Part shown: in pieces, positions 34,458-47,349 of the stretch | Layout of the letters: every line of letters starts with the position of its first letter | Position numbering within the stretch: the first letter of the stretch is position 1 | NCBI GenBank assembly: GCA_026119935.1 | Contig: JALRMH010000010.1 | Location: 1 to 64,000, forward strand | Origin: Endothia cerciana | Taxonomy: Eukaryota > Ascomycota > Sordariomycetes > Diaporthales > Cryphonectriaceae | Reading direction: 5' to 3' | DNA length: 64,000 nucleotides | Notes under the pieces: model-generated | Told to the model about the DNA's origin: nothing | Database searches by the model: none | Seen by the model: only the letters and a program-made list of their open reading frames with translations | Made by a program: the position numbers and the translations under genes

Positions 34458-35201
34458 ACGGAATGGGCTGATGCCGTCAACGACACCCCCATGAATCATA
34501 TCATGTCAATAACCGAAGACCTATGCCAATGTGCTTCTATTACGATTGTCTTGCTTGGATCGTTACCTGGACATATCAGGTCCAGCCTGGGTGAACCCAC
34601 CCCCCTTCCCCGGGTGTTCACAGGATTCACGAACGCAACTTGACACCTCGAAGTGTTTGCAGGAAGGGCAGGCCAAGCACATTCCCAGATATTCTCACCT
34701 CCTGTCCCTGTATAGCTCGTTCCCTCTAATGCCCTCCATGCCCCCCATGCCCCCCCCCCCTACCGTTACGTCACGACCTGTACAAATCCTCTTTCACGGC
34801 CGCCCTCTGCACATGTCCCATTTCAACTTCTGGTTGCATAGCGGAAGGAGTTTTCTCCCCGGTTGGTTTCTCAGCTGCTTCCCCCTCCTTTGTGTACCAT
34901 CTGTCACCCTGTCGCAAGTCTGGAGAGAGGAGAGAGGACAGAAGGAAGAAGAAAAAAAGTGGACGTTTGCACTATACCCCCTTTCCAGAATTTAATCCGT
35001 CGAGAGCTGTGCATGTCCCTGAGACCACATGGGAGGAAAATTGCTGGGATGTCCCAGACGCGTGCATATCACGATTGTATTGTAGGAGTCGTGTGCTTGA
35101 AAAGGGAGGGGAGGGGGGGTAATGCAAGATCAAGTCTCTGGCTGAAGCCCCTGCTGCGCTCTACAACCCGGCATCAATGTGATGTGACCCTCTCGGCCGT
35201 C
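34458..35201. other. Intergenic region
   Basis: 3' flank of the FHA gene and 3' flank of the broken DUF6594-like gene; contains a C-rich run near 34740-34760. No gene seen. Confidence 0.5.
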
Positions 35202-35880
35202 CTAAGAAGCACTGCCCCCTCCGCTCCCGGAACCCGTCCCTACAAACACAACCAACACGGCCGCATATGTCGCCGTCGACACCAGCGTCTCCATGTTCGA
35301 CACCTTGATCCCAAACGACAGCAGGAGCGAAAACAGCACCACAGCAACGGACACCGCGACCAGACTCTTCGTCTGGGAAGGCTGGAACGTCACTATGGAG
35401 CACCTGCGAGTCAGCTGCTGCTCGGGTTAGGATTGCGGCGGGGGAGTTTTTTTCTCTAAAGAAAAGAAAGTATATCGCGATCCTCAATGTACGTACTCAC
35501 GATCATCGGCACGACGAGCACCACCCCGCCCACGAAAGCTACCACGAACCGTGCCAGCCTGTCGACAAACGGCGAGACCTCCCGCGGCGGCCTGCCCCTC
35601 CTCGTACTCCCTGGGGCACGCGAGCCGCTCGTGGCGGGAGAAAGCCAGGCGCGGGGGGAGATGGTGCTGGAGGAAAGACCGGAGGGGGTCGGTGGCGGGG
35701 CCGTGGGGGTGGTCGGTCTCGTCCCGGAAGTAGGAGTAGTGTGAGTCCCACGGGTCGACGAGGCTGGCGGCTGAGTAGAAGTATTTGTGTAGGCATAGCC
35801 TGCGATCCGTCCGCTGGGTCACGCTCAGGGGCTTCTTGTTGCGGACGTATTGGTAGTCGCGAAGCGCGGTTGCTGGTTTT
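35202..35880 (-). pseudogene. DUF6594-like membrane protein, frame broken and N-terminus missing
   Basis: Minus-strand frame with ALRDYQYVRNKKPLSV and FLQHHLPPRLAFSRHERL, then after a one-base slip near 35594 the family-like RPPREVSPFVDRLARFVVAF and a membrane segment. After an intron-like stretch it resumes with TFQPSQTKSLVAVSVAVVLF and a second membrane segment ending TYAAVLVVFVG. This two-to-three-helix C-terminus resembles the fungal DUF6594 family. Two problems: the frame change near 35594, and the last segment does not join in phase with the obvious GTGAGT donor. The usual helical N-terminal domain is not found upstream, where a G-rich low-complexity tract begins. Either a pseudogene or a gene with sequencing errors. 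Confidence 0.5.
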
Positions 35881-37425
35881 GATATCAGCAGCACGTGCGC
35901 AAGGGAGAGAGAATCGTGGAGGTTTGGTGGTGGTTGGTTTTTGGGGGGGGGAGGGGGGGGGTTCTTTTCCAATTAAGGCTTCGGAGGGTTTGATCGTAAC
36001 GGTCCCTGCTCACCGTAATGCTCAAGTTTGAGCCTCAGATTTCCGAGATCTTTAGCGGTAGCATCCTGCGAGCATAGCATTTGACTTTTCATCTAAGCGA
36101 GGTCGACTTCAAGATTCGCTATGTTGAGCCGCTGGAGGAATTCGAACCGAAGGAAATGAAAGCCTTCCTCTGCGTTCAGCGACTCAACGACATAGTCTCT
36201 CGGCTTTTTGAAGTTCACTCTATCCAGATTATCGTCCATATCTCATCGCGGCAAATTCACATCACACCACACCTCAGTGTGTTGCTTGAGAGTCAGGCTG
36301 ACCTCAAGCATGCTGGTTTGTTTTCTTGTATCTAGGCTCGACGGGGTGCCTGAGACCGGAGGTAACCTATCTGCATAGCCACCGCCATTTGCTGTGCTGC
36401 GCCGAGCTCGACCTGCATGGAATTCCCCAATGTGTACTGGGCCACTTGAGCGAACCTCCTGCACAGCCCCCTGGCTCAGGCAAGGCTTTCATATTGCAGC
36501 TTGTTCCCGTTCGAAGTGGTCGCAATCTCTCTGCTCTTGAAAGTCCTCGCCTGCTCAGACAACCTGGTCGAATGATAAGCGCCGCTGTCGGTCAAACTCG
36601 TTTCCACTGTGACGGGTACGATACTTACTTAAGAGACAGCTCATTTGGCAGAGGTGAGCATACGAGGGCACCACTCCCGGAGGCACTCTGCGCGGAGCTA
36701 TCTGGTTCATCGATCGACACCATGTGGAGAAGAGCATACGATGTGTTTGGTGTCATCCCAGAAGAATCCAGCGAAGATGACAACGATCTGCCGAACAGTG
36801 GTCTAATCAAATCGGACGGCAGCGAGATCCCAGACGAGGTATGTACTATGGTATTGCTTTTGATTTCCACTGTGAAGAGTATGAAGTACCTGCGATTAAA
36901 GATAGCGCTAGTCTGCAAACTTGACCAGCCCATATTTTTAACGTTTATGTGTGTTGTAAGTGCCATTTTAATCGAGACAATTAGTTATTACGGCTTGTGA
37001 CCTTCCTAGCACAAACGTATCCTATACCAGCCTAACCACAATACCGAGGGTTTTCCATTAAATAGTATCAATATACACCTACCTTGAATACCTGAATCTT
37101 TACTTGGCGTCTACATATTTGCACTGCCACCACAGCACCGGGCTATGCTGACCGCATGCACTAATGCAGTCCTTGATTGGTGAAATGTGAGCGATCGACA
37201 TCTTCCAAGGCCCCCGTGATGTGATGGTTTGTACTAGAAGGCGGGGGGACGCAGGGCATCCTGAACTTCCTATAAACTCTCTTCTTTGACCAATTTCCTC
37301 GATTTCTGCTCGGGTAATTTAGTGCTCTATGCAAGACTGAAGGCTCGACTTCCTCAAGTTTCGCGGACTCGCTATAGCTCTTGATCAATAGGAGTCTCCC
37401 TACACACGCGAATGCCACTTTCAAA
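35881..37425. other. Intergenic region with possible small-gene remnants (+)
   Basis: Starts with a G-rich tract (35942-35961). Plus-strand protein-like stretches occur at about 36090-36320 (RYVEPLEEFEPKEMKAFLCV) and 36600-36840 (a DNDLPNSGLIKSDGSEIPDE region followed by a GTATGT donor-like site), in different frames without a convincing splice. 36850-37425 is AT-rich and is the likely promoter of the next gene. Confidence 0.4.
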
Positions 37426-40400
37426 ATGAGTCCCTCGTGTGAGGCTAAGGCTCATATCGAGCGCCTCCGGTGCGAACTGAATCCTGAATGCCATCCCAGA
37501 TTTGGGTCTTCTGTTGCAAATGCTCTTGACTTGTCAGTATATCCCGTCCCAAGTCTATGCTCAAGCTAGATCTCTCACATTCTTGGTGGCACCAGAATTG
37601 TGCATCAACTGTACAATCGATCGACGCACTTCATTCTGGAATTTATCCAGAACTTCGATGATACCAGATACGAGGACGGAGTGACGCCAATTTTGAAGCT
37701 GACTTACACGCCCGGAAGACTTCGTGTCGATTCGAACCAAGTTGGATTCAGTGCAGAGGACATAGACGCAATCTGCTCGATTGGATCCAGTACGAAGCAA
37801 GGCCGGAAGCATTCTATGCATTCAATAGGGGAAAAGGGGATCGGTTTCAAGAGCATCTTTAGGGTGGCCAAGAAGGTATGGCTGTCTTCGCGGCAGTATT
37901 CAATAAGGTGGGATCGCGCTGCGAGATTCGGGGTCATGGCTCCAGAATGGGCCGACTTTCCCGAACCAGTTGAAGACGGCCAAACGTCTTTCATACTCGA
38001 ATTGGAGAGAAACGAACAAGAATCACAGATGACACAGGAGCTGAAGAGCTTTGAACCTGCAATGGTTTTATTTCTCAGCAGACTGAGGTGCATCAACATC
38101 GAGGTGCACGAGGACTGTCAAGTCTGGTCTAGGTCTATTCGGCGAAAAAGTAAGACGCCTGTTCCGTCTAATATCAAAATCCTCGAGGACGGAGATCGTG
38201 AGCTTCGTTATTTTGAGACGCGTTTCCTCGTGGAGAATCTCCCCAGGGAGTCCAAAAGAGCTGGGTGTGTCTCATCTGAGCTGCTTCTGGCATTTCCAAT
38301 GCAGGAAAATCACAATGATCCCTATCAAGAGGCCTCGGAATATCTTTATTCGGGATTACCCGTTGAGCAGCATGGCCTCAAAGTGAGCATTATAATTCCT
38401 TTACCCACGATTGCGTATATAAATATGTATTGACAGAGACTTCTAGTTCATTGTTAATGCAGATTTCATTCTCACCGCCAGCCGACAAAGTGTCGATGTC
38501 TCGCGGCCTTGGAATATCGCTCTTCGAGATGCCTTGCCATTGGCGTTGGTGAAAGCCGTTGGTGATCTAAAAAATAGCCCCTTGCGTTACACATGGCCAC
38601 GGTTCACTACGGCCGCAGCACTGTCTTCATTCGTCGAGCCAGTAATGGCAGAAGCAAGGAGACTCCTCGGTTCGAAGAGTGTTCTAGAAGCATGTGATGG
38701 ACAGTCGAGGCTATCATCAGAGCTTACCTATGTTGACCCGGAAAGGTTTGGAATCCAAGCCGGATGTCCAATGACACTGTCTCCCCTGACCGAGAACTAC
38801 TACTTGTCCATGGAATATCCACGTTGGACTATCGACGCCATTGTTGCTCTTGGAGTCGAACGACTGACAAATATCGGCTTTTTGGACCACCTGAGTCACA
38901 TGATTGCCACAAATCCAACCGAGTTTGAAGAACAACCATTGGAGTGGCAGGAGAATCTAGCCAATGTTCTGTTACCGTTGCTCGATATTTCTGAACTCAA
39001 AGATTCGATTCGGAAATTAAGAATCATCCCGTTCGTGGATGGCAGCTGGGCATCCGCTGCATCGGCCTTGAGGCAGCGGGCTGGATTTTGGTCGAAAGAT
39101 GTCGACTTGAAAGGCAGTGAAGATCGGCTCCCATTCCCCATCATCCATAGAATTGCGGATGGACAATACGCTCGGCGGACTCTCTTCGAAAGATTGGGCA
39201 TACCGGTCCTCTCAGCCCAGCGCATATGTCATGGCATCATGGCGTTGCATGCTGAAATTGGGCGGGAATCCTTCGACAACCCAAGACGAATTAGCACTTC
39301 TCAGCTAATTTCTCATGCCCTATATCTTTACCACGCATCTTGGATATCGAAAAACTATGAAATGGAAGGATTTTGGTTCGCTGCATCTAATGGCGGACGC
39401 TATAAAGGGTCAGAGATCTATATTCGCGGAGATCTCGCCGAGGACAACCCAGCAGCAAGGCTTACTAGTATGCTCCAGAAGGAGTTTCCAACGGTCCATG
39501 ATGGATACTACGAGCATCAAGACCAGGTACACCTCTCGTCGGACGTTCCTGGCAAGAGCGTCTCTGACTTGAGCCCCTCTGAGGATTTCGTGGCCTATCT
39601 GGTCAGGGCTTTCGGCCTCTCAAACCTGAGAACACCTCGGCTTGTCCGGCAGGATCCAGATGAACCGTGCGAGTTCACATTGTCTCCTGAATTCCAGTAT
39701 TTGTTTGAGAAATACGTCACAGCAGATGTACTCCAGGTCATCCTTGACAATTGGAACGCTTACTCGAAGTGGACCCAACAGGAAGGATTGCACGAGTGCA
39801 ACAAGTGCATCAGCTCACGCGAAAGTCTCCTAATGAATATCCGGGGCATATCTGTCCGGGCCAGTCTCAAGCATGATTGGGACGCAGAGTTACAGAACTC
39901 AGTCCTTGGGTACATCGATCCCCTGGTCCAAGACACCGCTACACATCTAGCCGTGCTAGAGATGTCAAACTCTGAGAGCGAGATAGTGCGCCATCGCTTA
40001 CATTATCTTGGGGTTATTACATATAAAGGTCCTATGTTTTATATGACATGCCTCCATGCCATGAAGAAACAAGACCGCCTGGAGAAAGAAAACCTCACTT
40101 ATGTGTATGAGCAGATCCAAACATATTACGAGGACGACAAAGATGCCATAGAGTGAGTTCCTGGAATGGGAGCTGGGTATGGAACTGATGGCTGACGGAT
40201 TTAGATCTGGCTTCTTGAAGGATGACTTAGTGTTTGTGGATACAAGATCCTCCAGCACAGGAGGGTCGTTTTGCGGCTGGACGAACATACCTCGCAGCAT
40301 TAAAATGGGTGTCAGTCTAGAGAACGAATATCCGCGCAGTGCTCGACTTTTCCGATCTCTACAAGCAGCAGATGGCCTTGGAGTGAATGAATTAATCAAG

Positions 40401-43400
40401 AGGCTGGTCTCGCTTGCTGATGATACCAATACCGTGGTGCCATCTATCATACAAGTTCTGGGTCAGGTTAGCAAGGCGGTCTCAGCATTGTCCCAAAGGG
40501 GTGCAGCTCTGACTTTAATGGCCCTCCGATCGAAGTCAATTTTTCCAGTCACGATGGGAGAGAAGGAATCTCTTCCCGGACTGCGGTCTTGCCTGGATGA
40601 CGACTGGTTCATCGCAGACCGTCCTGACTTATGGGACAGCTTTATAGGGAAGACAGCTCTTCTCAGCATTCCTGCCTCAGACATTGATGGCATGGCGGAC
40701 TTATTCCAAGCGCTTGGTTTGCATTCAAGGAAATTATCTGTACATGTGACAACCAGAACATTCCCAAAGGGGCCGATCAAGCTGCGAGCTTCAGACACTA
40801 CATTCCTGCAGTCTCGAGCCCCATTTCTCAAAGCGTACGTAATTTTATTTGCATCTTGAAATTCAGCTGAAATCCACTTCTTTCTAGTTTTACGGACTGT
40901 TTCCAAAGCCTCCCCCCCTTGCAATGAGAGTCAGCCAAGTAGGTTGCGAGCTGACATCATTTGCTAGACTCATTCCCCCTGACAGTCCAAATAGACACAC
41001 AGTCTCAGTTCAGCTCGAAGCGGTTACAGTCAGTAGCGCCGCTGATATTATCGAAGTCCACTCACTTAATAGCGAAGCCACTGTGACTGGCCGTGTAGGC
41101 AGTAGCCAAGGGCTAGCGCAGGTCGAAGGGGAGTCTCTCAGACTGTTTGTATCAGCACAAAGCTCATCAGCGGTCCCTCTAATCTACTTAGCGGAGAGTC
41201 TACTGGATCTTTGCGAGATCTGCGATCTACGGCATATACGCTTGCTTCATTATGTCCTCACGGAACCGAATGATGCTCAAGTCGAAATTGCATTCGCCAA
41301 ACGTGGCTTGAATGTGAAGATACCAAGACAACTACATGGTATGAAACCCTCCGTCTACTTAAGTGCTTGAGGGTTGAGCATCCACAGACTAAGGTACCCC
41401 ACTAGATCAACAGCAGAAATTACAAGACGGGTTCTCTATGCGACACGCGGCGGATGCCTTGGAGCTGCCGGGCCCATCAGACTTTTGCGATTCGACCGCA
41501 GATGATTCAACGGAGGAGTCTACAAGCGAAGATTTGCTCCAGAACTTTTATGGCAAGAGAAGTCGTCGTCAGGCAAAATCCCAAAGCCGGCACAAGCGAG
41601 ATCGAAGATTGAATATCATGAGACATTGTGCCGATGACTCGGAAGATGGAACCCAAACTGTCCACGAGAGTCTCACGAAGAGAGTCGATCCAAAGTCGGA
41701 TCTCAAGTTTCTGGGGGAGTATCTGGTCAGTCACAATGCAAGACTGAGCTGTTAGTCAATTGAGACTAATTAGGGGCTTTTACAGGCGTCTTGCTTTTTT
41801 CAGCACAAGCTTGGGAGCTGCTACAACCCGCTGGTCCACTGGACTTCCCAGTTTCGGTCCAGAGCTGGTCTTCCGGATTTTTCAGGGGAAGGGAGTCACG
41901 CCTCATTCACCATGTCTGACGCAGTTACAATCAAGGAAATGACAGAATTCCTCCGCAAGAAAGGCTGGCAAAGCTTAGGGCTTTTCAACGAGAGAGTGCC
42001 AACCTATCATTTCGATGTCGGCGTCTCTGTCGGCGGTTTAGATGACACCTTCAACTACGGGACCTCCCAGCTTCGGAGGGTAAGTTTCTAGGAACCTACA
42101 CATCCAGGATTCCACGCACAGGTGGAGGAAAGGCATTTTCCATGCCATTACAGCTTCCCTTTACTAAGAGGTGACTGCTATCCCGATCTCTACTAACTTC
42201 TGACCTGAAACAGGCACAAGAGTATTGTCCTTTGACCCCCTCCACCCATACAAAATCTCGTGGAACCGATCTCCTTATCCTAATCAGGGTCACCAACGTG
42301 TACACGGAACCACGATATCATCTGTTACTCGATCCCTGGAGACATATTGATTCTGGGCTCTTCCAACTGCAGCCTGGCTGGATAATTCCGGCAGTCTTCC
42401 ACCCTGTACAACATTCAGGCCTAGGGGAAGTGCAGCGACGTCCAAATTTAGCAAGCCGAAACTGTGGATCGAAGTCAGAGCTCATCCTGGATGGACATGC
42501 TTGTCACTCAGAGACGACACCGAGCACTGCAACTAATCGTCCACAAGCCCAGAAAACTTCAGGAGGCATGTTGGAGGTATCGTCACTTCCGGCTGCAGAA
42601 CTTGATGGATCACAAGACCTGCCTATTCCTCCTGCCGTGTCAAAAAGATACCACGAATCAGTCGAAAGGGTCTCTTCGATTGACCAGTCTCAACGGAAAC
42701 GCAGATGCGTCTCCAAGCCGCAAGCTAGTAGTGAAGATAATTTGGGATCCTCTCGGCTGTCAGGACCTGTACGAAATGTGATCTCAGTCGCCCCCACGTA
42801 CCGCCCTTATCACTACACCACATTGCTTGAGAATCAGATACGTCTCTTCACTCTTTTCCCTGGAGAGATTAATGATGATCTCAGGGGCGTAATCTGGACG
42901 ACATCTAGCAAGATGGCTTGGTCTTATGTAACGCTCTCATATGTCTGGGGTCCGGACGATCAGCCCAGGCACTTTTTGAGAACCGTCTCAGGAGATTTGA
43001 CCATAACGACCAACCTCCGTGCTGCTCTCATCAGGTTGCGAGAGAAGCGAAAGCCTTTAAACTTGTGGATAGATGCCATCTGTATAAACCAAGCGGACAA
43101 GCACGAAAAAGCGAGGCAAATCATCTTGCTCCCAGAAATCTTCCAAAAGTCAGCCTACACTTTGGCCTTCATTGACGAGAGCGAAGATCACAGGCAGGCC
43201 TTGGAGATGCTCATGCAAATACGGGCATGCACACTCCTGGGATCTGTTTTTGATGAATGGCCTGCGGATCTACCACGTTGCCCGTCATCGTGGGTGGCAA
43301 GGGGAATGCCAAGTCCTCACGATCCTGTCTGGGTCAAAGTTGTGGTTTTCTTCAACAACGCGTGGTTCCGAAGAGCCTGGATCGTCCAGGAAGCTGTAAT

Positions 43401-44580
43401 CGCGCGCAAACTCGAATTGGTTCATAGGGGGTATCGGATCGATTGGAATGATCTCTTTTCTGTGATGACTGTCATAGACACAGGAGTGGAAACGACTGGC
43501 ATAATCGACCGTACTTCTTGGGGTCCTTTCATCAAGTTAGGAAAGCTACGGCGTATCGAGGATAGGTCCGGCCGCGTGTCGATTCTGAAGCTACTGGAGA
43601 ACTTTCGTCATGTGGGATTGACCGATTCGAGGGATAGGTTCTTCTCGCTACTGGGAATAGCGTCAGATGGTCATCTTGATGAGTTCGAGCCTGACTACTT
43701 GAGTCCCTATAGGGAGGTTGCCGAAAGGTTTGCAGCTGCTCTTGTTCGCCGGTTCGCCAAACAGAAACAAGCAATGCTGCTCCTCTATAATGCGGGTCTC
43801 AGCTGTCAATCGGAAGATCTACCATCATGGACTCCAGACTGGCTCATTGAGAAGTCGAATGGTCTTCATGATACCTTGGAACGAGGCACTGCCTTCGGTG
43901 CTTCCGGTGGATTGGAAGAGCAGATCAAGTGCCTTCCTGAAACAGGAGAACTGGCGATAAAGGCTTACCTAGTGGCAGAAGTTGAATACGTGAGCGGTTC
44001 TTCCAATGAGTTGGGACAGCTAGCACAGAGGGAGTTCTTCGTGGAAATTGAGTCGATGCTTGAAGGTGTTTTTGGGGACGTTTGGGACGAGCAGCAGCTC
44101 CAGCGAGTGCTATGGGAAGCTCCAATTGCTGGAGCAAAGCATCCTAAATATGCTACCGCTGGAGATCTGAGCGTCCAGGACTCTTGGACAGCATACCAGA
44201 AATTGTTGAAGTACAGGTCTCTCAAGAGTAAGAAAGGAAAGGAGGTGGAAGCAACTTGGGATCTGTCTTCGGCGGACGAAGAGGAAATCAGTCTCAAGGC
44301 CCAGAGTAGAGTTTACGAGTCACTCTTGGGCGATGAGGTTCGCGGCTGGCGATTCATCATCCTGAAGGAAAGGAACCTTTGCGGGATTGCACCGAACAGC
44401 GTCCGAGAAGGAGACTTGGTCGATATTTTCCACGGCGGCGCTGTGCCGTTCGTCACTAGAAGGAGTGAGGAAAGGCCGGGGGCAAAGAGGCTCATTGGGC
44501 AGTGTTACATATGGGGAATGATGCAAGGCGAAGCACTTGAGTATGAAGAACTGGATGAGGATATTGTCAGATTGCATTAG
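37426..44580 (+). CDS. GHKL (sacsin/Hsp90-type) ATPase - NOV (DUF3883-like) - HET fusion protein
   Basis: Eight exons chain in perfect phase: 37426-37532, 37596-38382, 38447-40152, 40205-40834, 40968-41338, 41406-41725, 41786-42079, 42214-44580, giving 2193 residues. Donors are GTCAGT, GTGAGC, GTGAGT, GTACGT, GTATGA, GTCAGT and GTAAGT; several introns show CTAAC/CTGAC branch points. N-terminal Bergerat-fold ATPase: N-box FILEFIQNFDD (Glu51, Asn55), VDSNQVGFS (80-88), and glycine loop SIGEKGIGFKSIFR (Gly114, 117, 119). A long middle region follows (to ~1290). The NOV-type module (~1295-1450) has FLGEYL, WTSQFRSRAGLPDFSG, TYHFDVGVSVGG and ILIRVTNVYTEPRYHLLLDP. A linker follows, then HET (~1600-1900): IRLFTLFPGE, VTLSYVWGPDD, NLWIDAICINQADKHEKARQ, FRRAWIVQEAVIA and DSRDRFFSLLGIA. 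The last exon holds both the NOV end and HET in one open frame, so the fusion does not depend on splicing. Role inferred: chaperone-like sensor coupled to a cell-death effector. Confidence 0.85.
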
Positions 44581-44723
44581 GAGCCAGTTATATATTATCC
44601 CTTCTATGAGGTTTTCAAATTGAGGGACGTGGTCCGTGCCTATGCTGATATTCCCCCATGATCATGTCAACGGAGTTGCGAGCATAGCCAGTGCATGCTC
44701 AGCAAGATTGAAGGCAGTCTACT

Positions 44724-46314
44724 CTACTCTCTCCTCTTCCTCTCGGAGGGTAGACCAAACCAGCTCACCAACATAACAACAAACAACCCAATCGCAATAG
44801 GGTGCAACACAAACGTGCCCGCCGCCTGCGCGAGCAACCCCGTGCTGAACGGCGCCGCGGCGCCCCCGGAGCTCCCAAACGCGCTGATCACACCGATCCC
44901 GCTCAGCTTCTCCGTCCTGCTCATCGTCCGCATGAAGATGCCCGCCGCGCAGGGGTAGACCGGCCCCAGCAGCAGCCCAACGACCGCGACGGCCACCGCG
45001 TCCCCGACGATGTTCGGCACGAACCATACCAGCAGCTCGAACACGGCCGCGCCGGCCACGACGCCGTACACGAAGACCCTCTCGCCGATCCTGTGCGCGG
45101 GGAGGCTCAGGACGAAGCGCCCCAGCGTGATCCCCGCCCAGAAACCGGACGTCACGTACCCGACCCGGCTCGGGTCGCCCTGCCGCGTGTCCTCGAGGAA
45201 GGAGATGACCCACCCGCTGATACTCACCTCCGCGCCCTGGTAGGCGAAGATGAAGACCGCGCCCAGCAGCACGACGCGTGACTTGAAGGCCTGGAGTGTG
45301 CCGCGGAGCTTTGACGCCGCCCCTGACGAGCTCTGGGCCGGTACGGGTGCGGGTGCGAGTCCAGGGGTGTCTGAGGCGTTGGCATGTTCAGTTTCAAAGT
45401 GCCAGTATGACCAAAGCGCCAGGAAGCCGTTGAACACCGCCACACCCAGCACGAGGAGGTAGTACCGGCTCCAGACCATACCAAGAGCAGTCACGAAGGC
45501 GTTGGCGATCAACGGGCCGGTGATGCCGCCAATACCATACGACCCATGCATCACGCCCAATGCGGCCGTGCCGCTAGAGAGACTGCCGCAGAAGATGTTG
45601 CCGAGCGCTAGAGTGATGCTCATCCCTAGGCCGATAAGGAAGAAAGCGACAACAATGACGGGAAAGGGCGCGGTGGAGACGATCGCCACGTAGGCCCCAA
45701 CCAGGAAGATCTGTGCCAGGGTGATGGCGCGGCCACGGCCCAGGCGTTCCCGGAGCGGATCGATGATACCTGCGCCCAAGATGAAGCCTACGGCTTGGCC
45801 CACGAAGATGAGGGAGACCATTGCGTAGCCGATGTTGTAGTACCTGTGTGGTGTCAGAGCCATGCTTCAAAGATATCGTACTCATGTCGATAAGCCGGAG
45901 GGGTACTCACTTCTCCATGTATGGCAACAGCGGCCCTGAGGCAGAATCACTCATCCCGTTACCCAGGTTCACCAGGCAAGCCGACAGCAGCCTGAACCTG
46001 TTCATGTAGGGATCCCAAATGCTCTGTAGAGCCTCAACGCCATCACCCGGCCTGAGCACTGGGCTCGCAGGTCGGCTTTCCAGGTCTGGTACGGACGAGC
46101 ACGAGAAACGATTCAGCGTCGCCGTTCCGGACTTGTGCCATCCGGTATGCGTTGCCGGCCGGGAGATGCGGGCCAGCTCGATTTCTGTGCTGTCTCTCTG
46201 GGGGACAGCAGGGTAGGTCTTGGTGAGGCTCCTCTGGGGCTGCAGCGGCAGGGACTCGATGTTTGCTGGTGCCGATTCAACGGCAACTAACTGACGGAGG
46301 AAGGCTGCCTCCAT
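44724..46314 (-). CDS. Major facilitator superfamily transporter
   Basis: Two exons, 46314-45911 and 45843-44724 (GTGAGT donor, CAG acceptor, 67-bp intron), give 507 residues. The first ~100 residues are a hydrophilic cytosolic tail; membrane helices start at MNRFRLLSACLVNLGNGMSD. Twelve hydrophobic segments follow in two groups of six, separated by a loop rich in Ala/Pro/Ser (SDTPGLAPAPVPAQSSSG). The helix 2-3 loop has the MFS pattern PLRERLGRGRAI and helix 5 the GSYGIGGITGP motif. The layout is like the fungal BSC6-type MFS proteins; the substrate is unknown. The product ends PSERKRRE, a basic cytosolic tail. Confidence 0.88.
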
Positions 46315-47349
46315 CCTGGAATAGGTGCGAGGATGTCCGCATCAGGAGCGCTGCAAAATAGGTGAGGTAGAGAGCTTGGAGTTAATGGGAAGTTCAGCCA
46401 GCCCCTTGATTGACATTGTCAGGAAGAAATCCAGAAGTGCGCAAGCTAAGGACATGGCTATGGGTAGCAAAGACTTATACCCCTCCTCGTCCATCGGGTG
46501 GGTGGCTGTCCACCTGGCAGGATTGGTTCCCGCCTTGCCGACAAGGGCGACGATACGTCGGTATCATGGTGCTGCCAATTAGCAGCAGTGGCAGCCAGTT
46601 CCCCGTCGTAATATATTTGTCATCAGCGCGCTTGGGTCTTGCGACGGTCTTGCGACGGTCTTGCCTACTGTTCTCCGTCGAAACCTGGTATCGCTTTGCA
46701 GGCATCGAGGTGGACAAGGTGACGGCCACCCTCCATCAGGGGCTGCTGGGCGTGGTTGTCCAAGGCCACCGGCACACTGCAGCCCAGGCCATCAAGCTCC
46801 GGAGGACGAGCCGCGTATCCTTGTCCCTGTTGGATATCGTAGGTGCACGTCTCCCAGGACATCTCTCGTAATCCCGCCAGACACGTTGTCGAAATCTCAT
46901 GGATCCCCAGGCCATCAATGCGGGAATTTGCCCACGGGCCACAGTGGCCGCTCCTTGGACCATAATGGCCGGGTGCAGCTTCTACCGGTACTTGGAAGAT
47001 TGGACCCTCAAGACCTGCCCAGAGCCTCACTCAGCGGGCCTCATCTCTCGTGGATGCTTTGTTGGTGATGCAGAGTGTGTGCTGCTGACAAGTCGTCTTG
47101 GCATCAACTCCGGCAGGAAGACCTTAAGGCTTGCTGGAAGCCCTTCACTCATTCGCGCGCGAGTGGATGCTTTGACACATTTGATATCGTATTAACCGAA
47201 CATATTCCCGATTAATTCCCGTGCCGCCATTTAGCCCCACCATCGAAAAGTTGGTGGGGCATCTCGGCTCAGCAGCAGTTGAGGACTTTCTTTCCTCTGG
47301 GCACGCAAACCCCCAATTTCCATGACAAGCTTCGACGACGCTCTCGAAA
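46315..47349. other. Divergent intergenic region
   Basis: About 1 kb between the MFS gene (-) and the EIF1AD-like gene (+), presumably both promoters. Open frames on both strands around 46410-47070 shadow one another and show no domain or splice pattern. Confidence 0.5.

Noticed and set aside
37533..37595. Nonsense mutation (TAG at 37567) in the GHKL-NOV-HET gene
   Set aside because: A GTCAGT donor at 37533 and CAG acceptor at 37593-37595 remove it and join the frames in phase, so it is intronic.
40860..40966. Frameshift at a C7 run in the GHKL-NOV-HET gene
   Set aside because: A 133-bp intron (40835-40967) with a CTGAC branch point joins APFLKA to LIPPDSP in phase; the run is inside it.
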